Positions 11,451-23,134 of a DNA stretch of 64,000 bases are shown piece after piece; positions within the stretch are counted from its first letter, which is position 1, and each line of letters begins with the position of its first letter. This DNA is from Glaesserella parasuis. GTDB taxonomy: Bacteria; Pseudomonadota; Gammaproteobacteria; Enterobacterales; Pasteurellaceae. The DNA is taken from NCBI RefSeq assembly GCF_002015085.1, contig NZ_MUXW01000005.1, positions 91,895 through 155,894 of the forward strand, given 5' to 3'. A model generated the notes under the pieces. The model had not been told where the DNA came from. It saw only the letters and a list, made by a program, of their open reading frames with translations, and ran no database searches. Both the position numbers and the translations under genes were made by a program.

Positions 11451-11960
11451 ATGTTTCGTGCGATCACTATTATTGAAACTTTATTTGCGATGAGCATAAT
11501 GGCAATCGCACTCTATTTCTTTTCCCCCACCTTATTTTATTTACAAGATCATATCGTTTTAAATAATGAAATCGATCAGATAAAGTCTTTTATTTATCAA
11601 ATTCAAGCTAAAGCACGTTATCAAAAACATAATTATTCTATTTCTATCAGCCAGAATTTAGCAGATAAAAAATGGTGTATGGTCGCAATTGAAAAAGTCA
11701 GTGATAAACAGATCGCTTGTAACTGTTTAAATATCGCAAGTTGTGATATTCAAAAAAGCTATTATCTCTATCAAACAGAAAACGCCGTAGTCAAAAATAA
11801 TAGTTTATATCCTAAAGTTTTTATTAATGTTGATGGAAAGTCTGGGCGATTAGAGTCGAAGTGCTTAAGGGTTACGGTAAATAAAATCTATGAAATATTA
11901 CAAGTGGAACAAAATGGAGTGATTAATGTTATTCAAAAAGGCAAACGCACCAGTTGTTAA
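11451..11960 (+). CDS. comN: Competence minor pseudopilin ComN (PpdA-like)
   Basis: 169 residues. The N-terminus FRAITIIETLFAMSIMAIAL is a prepilin-type hydrophobic helix with the Glu five residues into the mature region (TIIETL), but a very short leader. Cysteines later in the chain fit a periplasmic, disulphide-bonded pilin head. It heads a tight four-gene group whose order and sizes match comNOPQ of H. influenzae, genes needed for the DNA-uptake pilus. It overlaps comO by 35 bases. Regulation is probably through the CRP-S site and the ribosome-site hairpin just upstream. Confidence 0.82.
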   Translation: MFRAITIIETLFAMSIMAIALYFFSPTLFYLQDHIVLNNEIDQIKSFIYQIQAKARYQKHNYSISISQNLADKKWCMVAIEKVSDKQIACNCLNIASCDIQKSYYLYQTENAVVKNNSLYPKVFINVDGKSGRLESKCLRVTVNKIYEILQVEQNGVINVIQKGKRTSC

Positions 11961-12621
11961 TCACGCATTTAGTTTGGTTGAAATATTATTATCATTATTT
12001 CTAGGTTGCATTATTTTATGGAGTTTATCTTCTTTTTATAGTGATAGCTATCGAAATCAAATCAAACAACGGGAATTATTGAATTTGCAAAAACATACTC
12101 ATCAATTACTTGAATATTTTCAACAACATATTCAACATTTTAATTATCAAGGACAAAATAGAAAAGAAACAAATTATCATTTATTTGAAAATAATCATAA
12201 GCGTTATTCCCTGAACAATCCAAATTGTCTAATGTTTTTCTATGATTTAAGCAGTGATGGCTGTGTAGGTAATCGAAATAAGAAACAATCTTGCGAAACA
12301 AATGGTGTAAATAATACCAAAGATGTGAGCCAAGAATTTTTTGGTTTTAAATTTGAGAAAAAAGCGATTTTTATTTATGAAGATAGTCAAATTCAGTTCT
12401 GTTACCAAGCAGACTGTGAAAAAATTCTAACAAATTGCCAAAAAGGCAACTGGCGAAAAATGTCAGATATGTCTGATTATAATGTCGAAAATTTATCTTT
12501 TGAGTGGCTTGAGCAGAATAGATTATTGAAAATAGAACTGGCTCTCTCGTCTAGCAAAGATAACCAACTAAGATATAAAGCTACAGCTTATAGTTACCTA
12601 TTAAATGGAAGTGATAAATGA
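11926..12621 (+). CDS. comO: Competence minor pseudopilin ComO (PulJ/PpdB-like)
   Basis: 231 residues with the class III prepilin motif: after VNHA comes FSLVEILLSLFLGCIILWSL, with Phe at +1 and Glu at +5. The cysteine-rich rest (six or more Cys) would form the periplasmic head domain. The start overlaps the end of comN and the stop overlaps comP by four bases, indicating translational coupling. The family assignment comes from the prepilin motif and operon position; the head domain is poorly conserved. Confidence 0.78.
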   Translation: MLFKKANAPVVNHAFSLVEILLSLFLGCIILWSLSSFYSDSYRNQIKQRELLNLQKHTHQLLEYFQQHIQHFNYQGQNRKETNYHLFENNHKRYSLNNPNCLMFFYDLSSDGCVGNRNKKQSCETNGVNNTKDVSQEFFGFKFEKKAIFIYEDSQIQFCYQADCEKILTNCQKGNWRKMSDMSDYNVENLSFEWLEQNRLLKIELALSSSKDNQLRYKATAYSYLLNGSDK

Positions 12622-13277
12622 AACGTTATTATTCAGCCAGTAGTTTATTAATTACCTTGATATTATTAAGCGGTCTGTTTGCAGTCATTTTTCTCAATAA
12701 AGATAGCTTATTAAAACAAGAAAAAGTGAGCCTATTCTATTATCAGCAATATCTTACCGATAAATATCAACTTATTGAAAAGTTAGCAATAGATCCTGAA
12801 ATAGAATGCCAAAATCAGAAACAGACTAATGTTATTTTTGAGTTTAAGGTAATGAAATACAGTTTTCATTGTCAATTTTCATCTATTTTTGATCCTTTTA
12901 AACCAACCAAAGAAAAATATATTCAAGTGGATAAAATTGAAAACTGGTTGAATTTATTACCTTATCAATCGGAAATATATAAAATCAATCATTTAGCGGA
13001 GTTGCCAGAAAGTAGTCTAGAGAATCCAAAAATTGTGATTGCATTACAAGATATTAATGAAAAGTTAGAAAAAGATTTTTACGGTATTGTCATTACCGAT
13101 TATTTATTTGATCTTACAGGAAGAAAAAGAATGTATGGCACACTTTATTCCACCTATGATAATTTACGAGAAGAAAGAAATCTCAGTTATAAAAAAGAAG
13201 TTATTCAACATCTGGAAAATAAATTTTCATCTTGGCACTATTTGCCTTATTCACGGAACATATTAGCAAATGAATAA
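12618..13277 (+). CDS. comP: Competence operon protein ComP (PilX-like position)
   Basis: 219 residues with one N-terminal hydrophobic helix (SSLLITLILLSGLFAVIFL) preceded by a short basic stretch, without the usual Glu at +5. The remainder is polar and probably periplasmic. This is the third gene of the four-gene group, ATGA-overlapped with comO and overlapping comQ by eight bases, the position of comP in H. influenzae. The role in pilus assembly is inferred from the operon. Confidence 0.72.
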   Translation: MKRYYSASSLLITLILLSGLFAVIFLNKDSLLKQEKVSLFYYQQYLTDKYQLIEKLAIDPEIECQNQKQTNVIFEFKVMKYSFHCQFSSIFDPFKPTKEKYIQVDKIENWLNLLPYQSEIYKINHLAELPESSLENPKIVIALQDINEKLEKDFYGIVITDYLFDLTGRKRMYGTLYSTYDNLREERNLSYKKEVIQHLENKFSSWHYLPYSRNILANE

Positions 13278-13566
13278 GCTCATTAAAGCAGAAAGCCTGA
13301 CATCATTAATGGTCGTTATGTTGATTTTTTCAGTGATATATTTAGCTTATAGCCGTTGGCAACATACGCAAAATAAGCAAAGCGCGCTTATTTTTCAGCA
13401 ACAGCAAGCCCTACAAATTGCCGAAAATCAGATTGCGTTACTAATGGCAGGGAAGCCCTGTGAAAACGAAATCCGCCAAAATGAACAGATATTTAAGGTA
13501 GAATGTCGCAGTAATACACTTAAAGTCAGTTTTGCAAGCAGTGAGATTGTGATCACCAAATATTAA
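13270..13566 (+). CDS. comQ: Competence minor pseudopilin ComQ (PpdC-like)
   Basis: 98 residues: a short leader MNKLIKA, then ESLTSLMVVMLIFSVIYLAY as a prepilin-like helix, and a small head with a Cys pair (KPCENEI and VECRS). It is the last gene of the comNOPQ group and overlaps comP by eight bases. In H. influenzae recC follows; here lacZ follows, so the neighbourhood differs. Confidence 0.72.
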   Translation: MNKLIKAESLTSLMVVMLIFSVIYLAYSRWQHTQNKQSALIFQQQQALQIAENQIALLMAGKPCENEIRQNEQIFKVECRSNTLKVSFASSEIVITKY

Positions 13567-13624
13567 GAAATTAATGGTTTTTTGTATTGAAAGCAGTTGT
13601 ATATATGAGTTTAAGAATTGGTAA

Positions 13625-16792
<3,168 letters not shown>

Positions 16793-16809
16793 TATAAAAT
16801 GACATGAGT

Positions 16810-16858
16810 AAAGTTGTGTCTATCCCTATCTGGTACAATAAAGGATAGACATAACTTT
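16810..16858. terminator. Bidirectional terminator between lacZ and the MATE gene
   Basis: Sixteen-base arms at 16810-16825 and 16843-16858 (AAAGTTGTGTCTATCC and its near-complement, one mismatch) with A and T at the ends, in the gap between two convergent genes. Confidence 0.75.
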
Positions 16859-16863
16859 AAGTG

Positions 16864-18255
16864 CTATTTAATAGACTCTAGTTTTTTAATTAAAATCTCT
16901 TCTGGCATAGCCTGAATTTTCCGCATAAAGTAGAAAAATAGCCCTGCGGCTAAACTTAAGCAGACACAGAATGTCAGCCAAAATCCTGTTGCCGCCATCG
17001 GCTGAACGATCCAATCGGTGCGAGCCAAAATAGTGCCTAGTGGCATTCCGATTAACCAGTAGCAAATTAAGGTTGTCAGCAAAATAGGTTTGGTATTTTT
17101 ATAACCACGCAAAATGCCATTGCATACCGCTTGGATAGAGTCGGGGATTTGATAGATCGCTGCAAAAATCAATAAACTAGATGCGATTGCAATAGAAGTC
17201 GGATCGCTGGTAAAGGCATAGGGGATCAGATCTTTGAGCAGTAAAATCACCATTGCCAGTCCCATTGCGACCATTGCACCCGTAAAAATGGCGTGATAAG
17301 TCAGATATTTTGTTTCTGCAACACGCTTTTCTCCCAACGTTTGCCCAACTAAAATGGTTGTGGCAATGCTAAATGAGAGTGGGATCATAAAAAAGAGCGA
17401 GCTGGTTTGTAAGGCAACCTGATGGCTTGCCACCACTTGTGAGCCAAGCGGTGAGATAATCAAGGAAGATGCCGCAAACAGCATCACTTCGGTAAACAGT
17501 GCAAACCCTATCGGTGTACCAAGTTTGAACAGTTTGCTTAAGGTTGCTTTACAGGGTTTTTCGATCCATTTTTCAAATAGACGAATATCCTTTTGTGCTG
17601 GGTTGGTATAACAATAGTGTAAAATCAGCCCAAACATTACCCAGTTTACGATTGCCGTTGCCACACCACAACCGACCGCCCCTAATTCAGGCATACCCAG
17701 TTTGCCGAAAATAAAAATATAGTTGAGTGGAATATTTAAAATTAAGCCCAAAAAGGTGATGTACATCGCTGGTTTAGGGTTGGATAGTCCGTCGTTAAAA
17801 CAGCGTAAGTTCACCGCAAGCAAGGCTGGAATAATCCCGACACTTAAAGCGGTAAGATAATCTTGTGCTTTTCCTGAAAAGACTTTTGGGGTATCCATCA
17901 GATCTAAAATCAAATGGGCATTGAGATAGATAAAAATTAACGGCAGGCTGAGCATCAACACAATCCAAACGCCTTGACGGATTTGATGTGCAATCAAGGA
18001 ACGTTGGCTCGAACCGTTTAGATAAGAAACCGTTGGAGTAATCGCATTTAATATCCCCAACACAAATAAAAACAAGGGAAAGTAGATCGAATTACTGACC
18101 GCTATCGCCGACACATCATCATCGCTGACTAACCCAGCCATAATAATATCCGCCAGTCCCATTCCCGAAGCAGCTAATTGAGAGATGAAAATCGGGATCG
18201 AAAGTTTGAATAATTTTTGCGTATTTTCAGGATATTTCTGCCATTGAAAGTTCAT
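16864..18255 (-). CDS. MATE-family multidrug efflux protein (NorM-like)
   Basis: 463 residues with about twelve hydrophobic segments and the two-fold repeat of MATE transporters. Typical blocks are PIFISQLAASGMGLADIIMAG near the N-terminus and the corresponding GTPIGFALFTEVMLFAAS at the start of the second half. The family exports cationic drugs and dyes in exchange for sodium or protons across the inner membrane. The gene ends next to the lacZ terminator and starts 12 bases after rluA, so the two may share a transcript. The substrate is unknown. Confidence 0.88.
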   Translation of the reverse strand: MNFQWQKYPENTQKLFKLSIPIFISQLAASGMGLADIIMAGLVSDDDVSAIAVSNSIYFPLFLFVLGILNAITPTVSYLNGSSQRSLIAHQIRQGVWIVLMLSLPLIFIYLNAHLILDLMDTPKVFSGKAQDYLTALSVGIIPALLAVNLRCFNDGLSNPKPAMYITFLGLILNIPLNYIFIFGKLGMPELGAVGCGVATAIVNWVMFGLILHYCYTNPAQKDIRLFEKWIEKPCKATLSKLFKLGTPIGFALFTEVMLFAASSLIISPLGSQVVASHQVALQTSSLFFMIPLSFSIATTILVGQTLGEKRVAETKYLTYHAIFTGAMVAMGLAMVILLLKDLIPYAFTSDPTSIAIASSLLIFAAIYQIPDSIQAVCNGILRGYKNTKPILLTTLICYWLIGMPLGTILARTDWIVQPMAATGFWLTFCVCLSLAAGLFFYFMRKIQAMPEEILIKKLESIK

Positions 18256-18267
18256 TCTATCTACCTT

Positions 18268-18936
18268 TTAAAATTCAGGTTTCGCTTCAAATGTCATCAG
18301 TTCTTGCGTAACTGGGTGCGTAATGGTTAATGCTTCTGCGTGTAAACAGAGCCTTGGCGATAGACTTTTTGCCAACGGATTTGCATAAAATTTATCCCCT
18401 ACAATTGGATGACCTAAGGCTAAACAGTGTACGCGTAATTGGTGTGAACGCCCAGTATAAGGGGTTAATGTCACCCTTGTGGTGTTATTGGGATAATGTG
18501 CAAGAATTTCATAGAAAGTAACCGCTTGTTTGCCCCGTTCGTAGCAAATTTTTTGGCGTGGACGATTTTCCCAGTCGCAAATTAACGGAAAATTCATTGT
18601 CCCCGTATCGCCAACTTTTTCGCCTAATTTGCCCCAAACTAACGCTTGATAGTGCTTTTTCGGCTCACGTTCACGAAATTGACGTTTGAGTTCTTTTTCC
18701 GCCTGTTTGCTTAATGCAAACAACAAAATACCGCTTGTCGCCATATCTAAACGGTGAGCAGGCTCAGTAAAACCATATTTCTGTTGTACACGCACCATCG
18801 CACTGTCTTGATATTCAGGGCGATTTCCAGGAACAGAAAGTAAGCCACTTGGTTTATTAATCACTAAAATATGATTATCACAATAAACTTCGTCAAGCCA
18901 AGGTTCAACAGGGGGATTGTATTCGATTAATGCCAT
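18268..18936 (-). CDS. rluA: Dual-specificity pseudouridine synthase RluA
   Basis: 222 residues. The catalytic aspartate is in HRLDMATSGILLFA, with the INKPSGLLSVPG block before it and GRSHQLRVH after it, all standard for the RluA family. There is no S4 domain in front and the length is close to the 219 residues of E. coli RluA, which modifies U746 of 23S rRNA and U32 of several tRNAs. RluC and RluD carry an S4 domain and are longer. It sits just upstream of the MATE gene on the minus strand. Confidence 0.88.
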   Translation of the reverse strand: MALIEYNPPVEPWLDEVYCDNHILVINKPSGLLSVPGNRPEYQDSAMVRVQQKYGFTEPAHRLDMATSGILLFALSKQAEKELKRQFREREPKKHYQALVWGKLGEKVGDTGTMNFPLICDWENRPRQKICYERGKQAVTFYEILAHYPNNTTRVTLTPYTGRSHQLRVHCLALGHPIVGDKFYANPLAKSLSPRLCLHAEALTITHPVTQELMTFEAKPEF

Positions 18937-18941
18937 AGAAA

Positions 18942-19286
18942 TTATTCACTGATTTGTAGCAAAGTCGCAATTTTAGCTTTTACTTCGCTTAACTGATGAT
19001 GGTTAATTTTACCTTTAAATTTAGCGTGACGAATACGCCAGTCAAGGCTTTTAATTTGATCGGAAAGCACAACATTTTGGGGGGTACCTGCAATATTGAC
19101 TTCGAAAGGATAGCCTTTTACTTTTGTTGTGAGCGGGCAGCAAATTAACAACCCTGTTTGACGATTATAAATCGTGGGCGTTAACACTAATGCTGGACGA
19201 TGGCCAGCTTGTTCATGTCCTGCTTGCGGATCAAAATCAAGCCAAATAATATCACCAACGTCAGGGATATACTCTTGAGTAGTCAT
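18942..19286 (-). CDS. mazF: MazF-type endoribonuclease toxin
   Basis: 114 residues of the PemK/MazF fold: the start PDVGDIIWLDFDPQAGHEQAGHRPALVL contains the family GDI.W..F.P..G.EQ..RRP-type block, and the CCPLTT and VVLSDQIKSLDW strands follow. Such toxins cut mRNA at short motifs and slow growth. The start overlaps the antitoxin stop by four bases (ATGA), so translation is coupled. rluA follows after five bases and may be co-transcribed. Confidence 0.92.
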   Translation of the reverse strand: MTTQEYIPDVGDIIWLDFDPQAGHEQAGHRPALVLTPTIYNRQTGLLICCPLTTKVKGYPFEVNIAGTPQNVVLSDQIKSLDWRIRHAKFKGKINHHQLSEVKAKIATLLQISE

Positions 19287-19522
19287 AGCATTTCCTTGCC
19301 AACAGGCTTGCCAAAATCGACTTCATTGTGCAAATTATCTTCAGTAATACCTGAAAGAAGTTGCTCTAAATTATATTTAGGTTTAATCGGCTCAATAATT
19401 AGGCGACCATCAACTTCTTGAATATCGACTAAACTCTCTGCCTGTAATTTCAATGAATTAGATAATAAAGCAGGAATGCGAATGCCTACGCTATTTCCCC
19501 ATTTTTTGACAGCCACTTGCAT
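19283..19522 (-). CDS. mazE: MazE-type antitoxin (AbrB/SpoVT fold)
   Basis: 79 residues from the ATG at 19522 (MQVAVKKWGNSVGIRIP), chosen over an ATG eight codons upstream because GGAACC and the AbrB-fold start lie there. The N-terminal swapped-hairpin DNA-binding domain is followed by an acidic C-terminal tail that would wrap MazF. It precedes mazF and overlaps it by four bases. It probably represses its own promoter through the palindrome at 19539. Confidence 0.9.
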   Translation of the reverse strand: MQVAVKKWGNSVGIRIPALLSNSLKLQAESLVDIQEVDGRLIIEPIKPKYNLEQLLSGITEDNLHNEVDFGKPVGKEML

Positions 19523-19538
19523 ATAGGTTCCTTTAAAA

Positions 19539-19553
19539 TTATACAAAGTATAA
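19539..19553 (-). promoter_or_regulatory. Palindromic operator over the mazEF promoter
   Basis: TTATAC-AAA-GTATAA is a perfect inverted repeat 17 bases before the mazE start. On the minus strand it overlaps TATAAT, a likely -10 element, so binding of the MazE-MazF complex would block RNA polymerase. Confidence 0.55.
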
Positions 19554-19707
19554 CTCTGCGGATTATAGAGAAACTGTCGCCATTTGCCAACTTTTTCTAT
19601 AATTTCTATCTGTTGCAGAAATCTCTTGTTTTTTATAAAAAATAGCGTATCTTTTGCACGTTCATTTTGAACATTACAATTTATTTACATTTCTTTTGGA
19701 GAACACC

Positions 19708-20583
19708 ATGAAACCGCTTTTTGCAAGTTTTGCAACTGCTTTCACCGCTCTCAGCGTGCTGTTTAGCTCAGTTGCTATCGCATCACCTTCCGATAAAACC
19801 TTTAAAATCAGTGCTATTCCTGACTATAACGCTGCCGAAATGACCCGTTCATTCGACAGTTTTGCTGAGTATTTAGGCAAAGAAACAGGGTTAAAGGTGC
19901 AATACGTACCTGTCACCGATTATGCTGCCGTAGTCACCGCATTCCGTCGTGGTGAAATTGATTTAGTCTGGTTCGGTGGTTTAACGGGGGTACAAGCTCG
20001 TGCCAAAGTGCAAGGTGCTGAAGCTATCGCACAACGTCCGCAAGATGAGAAATTTAAGTCCGTCTTTATCAAGCAAAAAGGCTTAGATAATGTGAAAGAG
20101 ATTAAAGATGTTAAAGGTCACACCCTTGCTTTTGGTAGCGAAAGTTCGACATCAGGTCATTTAATGCCTCGCTTTTTCTTAACGGAAGCTGGAATTAACC
20201 CTGAAAAAGACTTAGACGCTCAACCGACTTACAGTGGTTCGCACGATAAAACCTACGGCTTAGTAGAAGCAGGTTCAGTGCAAATCGGTGCAGTAAATAA
20301 GCAGTACTGGGATAAAATGGCAAAAGAAGGCAAGGTTAATCACGATAAAGTCGAGCTTTTTTACACCACACCAGATTACTATGATTACAACTGGACCATT
20401 AATCTTGTTGATAAAAAATTTGGTGACGGTACCAAAGAGAAAGTCAAAGCTGCATTATTAAAAGCCGATGCGTCAAGCTCGCAGGTGATGAATTTACTCT
20501 CTGCCGAGAAGTTTATCCCAACGCAAAACAGCAACTATCAAGATATTGAGAAAGTGGCGAAAGAGCTGAAGTTGATTAAATAA
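19708..20583 (+). CDS. PhnD-family periplasmic binding protein of an ABC importer
   Basis: 291 residues from the ATG at 19708, which has a TTTGGAG site; an earlier in-frame ATG at 19654 has none. A signal peptide (MKPLFASFATAFTALSVLFSSVAIASP) is clear. The mature protein has the PhnD/periplasmic-binding fold with DYAAVVTAFRRGEIDLVWFGG and GSESSTSGHLMPRFF. Relatives bind phosphonate, phosphite or phosphate; a subgroup with this YNAAEMTRSF and LVWFGGLTGVQARA type is labelled putative selenate binding. No phosphonate-breakdown genes are nearby, so the ligand is open. The ATPase and two permeases follow after a hairpin repeat. Confidence 0.85.
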   Translation: MKPLFASFATAFTALSVLFSSVAIASPSDKTFKISAIPDYNAAEMTRSFDSFAEYLGKETGLKVQYVPVTDYAAVVTAFRRGEIDLVWFGGLTGVQARAKVQGAEAIAQRPQDEKFKSVFIKQKGLDNVKEIKDVKGHTLAFGSESSTSGHLMPRFFLTEAGINPEKDLDAQPTYSGSHDKTYGLVEAGSVQIGAVNKQYWDKMAKEGKVNHDKVELFYTTPDYYDYNWTINLVDKKFGDGTKEKVKAALLKADASSSQVMNLLSAEKFIPTQNSNYQDIEKVAKELKLIK

Positions 20584-20591
20584 TGTTATTT

Positions 20592-20657
20592 TGTAGGGTG
20601 GGTCTTGACCCACCATTTAAAATCACATTCATGTGGTGGGTCAAGCCCCACCCTACA
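20592..20657. repeat. Palindromic REP/MITE-like hairpin between binding protein and ATPase genes
   Basis: Two 23-base arms (20592-20614 and 20635-20657, starting TGTAGGGTGGGTC and ending CACCCTACA) pair with one mismatch over a 20-base spacer. The TGTAGGGTGGG..CCCACCCTACA type of hairpin is a widespread repeat in proteobacteria. Its place here would reduce transcription into the membrane genes relative to the binding protein. Confidence 0.8.
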
Positions 20658-20694
20658 ATATTGACCTGTAAGCAACATAGACAATAATTCCTGT

Positions 20695-21444
20695 ATGCAA
20701 TCTCTCTTATCATTCCACCACACCACCAAACATTTCGGCAAGCAAGCCGTTTTAGACGACATCTGTTTAACCATTCATTCAGGTGAAATCGTGGCATTAG
20801 TTGGGCCGAGCGGTTCGGGGAAATCGACATTAATGAATAGCATTATGCGTTCCGTGCCTTTAACAAGCGGTGAGATTTGGCTGGAAAATTGCAATATTCA
20901 AGATTACCCAGATAACAAACAGTTTGCTCAACAAGTCGGTATGCTTCATCAACAGTATGATTTAGTCAAACAACTGGAAGTTATCCACAATGTCTTGGCT
21001 GGCAGGCTGAACCAGTGGGGATTTTGGCAATCCTTATTCTCTTTGGTTAAACCGCAAGAAAGACATCTTGCCGAGCAAGCACTTGCTGCCGTTGGGCTAC
21101 TGGATAAAATCGATCAGCCAACTGCCGAGCTGTCAGGTGGTGAGCAGCAGCGTGTTGCAATAGCTCGTCTGTTAGTACAAAACCCTAAATTGATTTTAGC
21201 TGATGAACCAGTGTCCGCACTCGATCCTGTTAATGCACAAAATGTCTTGGCATTATTGACAGGGCTGGTGAGAGAGCAGGGGAAAACATTGATTGCCAGT
21301 ATGCATTCGGTGGAATATGCCAAAGCCTATTTTGATCGTATGATCGGCATTAAACAGGGAAAAATTGTGTTTGATTTGCAAACAGAGCAAGTCACTCAAG
21401 AGCAACTTAATGTCTTATACGGATTGGTAAAAAATGAAACATAA
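20695..21444 (+). CDS. ABC transporter ATPase, PhnC-like
   Basis: 249 residues with Walker A GPSGSGKST near residue 40, signature LSGGEQQRVAIA near residue 143 and Walker B LILADEPVSALD near residue 165. It aligns with the phosphonate-type ATPase PhnC. The reading frame overlaps the first permease by 11 bases. It powers the importer formed with the upstream binding protein and the two permeases that follow. Confidence 0.9.
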   Translation: MQSLLSFHHTTKHFGKQAVLDDICLTIHSGEIVALVGPSGSGKSTLMNSIMRSVPLTSGEIWLENCNIQDYPDNKQFAQQVGMLHQQYDLVKQLEVIHNVLAGRLNQWGFWQSLFSLVKPQERHLAEQALAAVGLLDKIDQPTAELSGGEQQRVAIARLLVQNPKLILADEPVSALDPVNAQNVLALLTGLVREQGKTLIASMHSVEYAKAYFDRMIGIKQGKIVFDLQTEQVTQEQLNVLYGLVKNET

Positions 21445-22219
21445 CCGACCGCTTGGACTAAATGAACGGCGAAATTTGCTTACGGGTATGTTGTTGCTTG
21501 CATTTTTGTTGAGCCTATTTGCCGTCGATAACGACAAAGGGTTGATGCATTCTGGTGGTTGGGCAACGCTTACTCGACTATTTTCCAGCTTATTGTCCCC
21601 TGACTTTTCTGCTGATTTACTGAAACTCGCCTTGCAATCCACTTGGCTCACTTTTGCTTATGCCTTGATTACACTCTCTTTGTCTATGTTTGGTGGATTT
21701 TGCTTAAGCATTTTTGCTTCTGGTGTGCTGTTTCGTTCACTCATTTTGCAGGGGGCTGCCCGTGCGATATTGGGCTTTCTACGTGCTATTCACGAATTGA
21801 TTTGGGCATGGTTCTTTGTTGCGGCTGTCGGGTTAAATCCGATAGGTGCAGTGTTTGCCCTTGCTATTCCTTATTCTGGCTACTTAGGCAAAATCTATGC
21901 AGATACGTTACAAGCGGTGCCTTCCAAACCTATTTTTGCGTTAAAAGAAGCAGGGGCAACGCCGATGCAATGTTTGATTTATGGCTATCTACCCCAAGCC
22001 TTGCCGACGATGTTGAGCTATACCATGTATCGCCTTGAATGTGCTATTCGTTCTTCGTCGGTACTTTCTTTTGTCGGTTTAGGGGGGATCGGTATGCAAA
22101 TTCAGCTTTCTTTACAAGATCTGAAATATGATCAGGTTTGGACATTCTTGATCTTCCTTATCGGGTTAATCGTTCTGGTTGACCGCTGGAGCTATGCCAT
22201 CAGGAGCCGAGTAAAATGA
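21434..22219 (+). CDS. ABC transporter permease, PhnE-like (first)
   Basis: 261 residues with about six membrane helices. The cytoplasmic EAA-type loop is seen in ALKEAGATPMQCLIYGYLPQALP near residue 175, and the C-terminal SFVGLGGIGMQI block is typical of PhnE. It overlaps the ATPase before it and the second permease after it by four bases, so the genes are co-translated. The two permeases probably form a heterodimeric channel. Confidence 0.88.
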   Translation: MKHNRPLGLNERRNLLTGMLLLAFLLSLFAVDNDKGLMHSGGWATLTRLFSSLLSPDFSADLLKLALQSTWLTFAYALITLSLSMFGGFCLSIFASGVLFRSLILQGAARAILGFLRAIHELIWAWFFVAAVGLNPIGAVFALAIPYSGYLGKIYADTLQAVPSKPIFALKEAGATPMQCLIYGYLPQALPTMLSYTMYRLECAIRSSSVLSFVGLGGIGMQIQLSLQDLKYDQVWTFLIFLIGLIVLVDRWSYAIRSRVK

Positions 22220-23064
22220 GAAAACATATCGACCGCTATTTTATCCGCTATTCATTTTGGGCTGTGTTAGGACTTATCGGGCTGTCGTGGGGCTATATTC
22301 TTAAAGATCAACCCACTGCACTGAGTGAACTGTTTCGAGCGGAAAATTGGGATTATCTCACGGAATTTTTAGCTGGAATGGCTGGCATAGGTGAAGATCT
22401 TCCAGCCTATCTTGACCCTGAAATGTGGCAAAAAGCCCTATGGCTCTCGTGGGAAACCTTTGTGATGAGTATTCTGGCAACAGGGATTGCAGGCATGACA
22501 ATGTTCCTTTTGGTTCTGCCGTCCGCTCGCAACGTGGCACAAGGACACTTTCGCCACAGAACATACTGGTATCACCGTGCCGCCTATTATCTCAGTCGGG
22601 GGTTATTTCTGTTTAGTCGATCCGTACCCGAATTAATGTGGGCGATGATTTTAGTCTTTATCTTCAAACCAGGGATCATTCCAGGTGCATTAGCATTAGC
22701 CATTCACAATTTCGGTGTATTAGGCAAACTGTGCAGCGAAGTGGTTGAAGATATGGATGAAAAACCGATACACCATTTAATGCAAAACGGAGCTTCGCAA
22801 AACCAAATTCTGTTTTACGGGATTTATCCTGCGGTGATGCGTGCTTTTCTCAATTACATTCTTTATCGTATGGAAAACATTATTCGGGCGACATTGATTG
22901 TCGGTTTTGTCGGGGCAAGTGGCTTAGGTATGCAGTTCAAGCTGGCGATGAGTTTTTTCCATTACTCTGAAATTACCCTTTATCTGCTCTGTTATTTGCT
23001 GTTAGTTTATGTGATCGATGCACTGTCGGCGTTGGCAAAGAAATTTATTGCAGAAAAAAATTGA
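22216..23064 (+). CDS. ABC transporter permease, PhnE-like (second)
   Basis: 282 residues, six or so membrane helices and a loop of about 60 residues after the first. The EAA-type loop reads HLMQNGASQNQILFYGIYP near residue 190 and VGFVGASGLGMQFKLAM follows, matching the first permease in layout but not closely in sequence. It is the last gene of the importer group, followed by a 70-base gap. Confidence 0.88.
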   Translation: MRKHIDRYFIRYSFWAVLGLIGLSWGYILKDQPTALSELFRAENWDYLTEFLAGMAGIGEDLPAYLDPEMWQKALWLSWETFVMSILATGIAGMTMFLLVLPSARNVAQGHFRHRTYWYHRAAYYLSRGLFLFSRSVPELMWAMILVFIFKPGIIPGALALAIHNFGVLGKLCSEVVEDMDEKPIHHLMQNGASQNQILFYGIYPAVMRAFLNYILYRMENIIRATLIVGFVGASGLGMQFKLAMSFFHYSEITLYLLCYLLLVYVIDALSALAKKFIAEKN

Positions 23065-23134
23065 ATTATTTTGATAACATAATGTCTACTCTTTATTATT
23101 TTTTATTAACCAAATTAACCAAAAGGAAAGCAAT

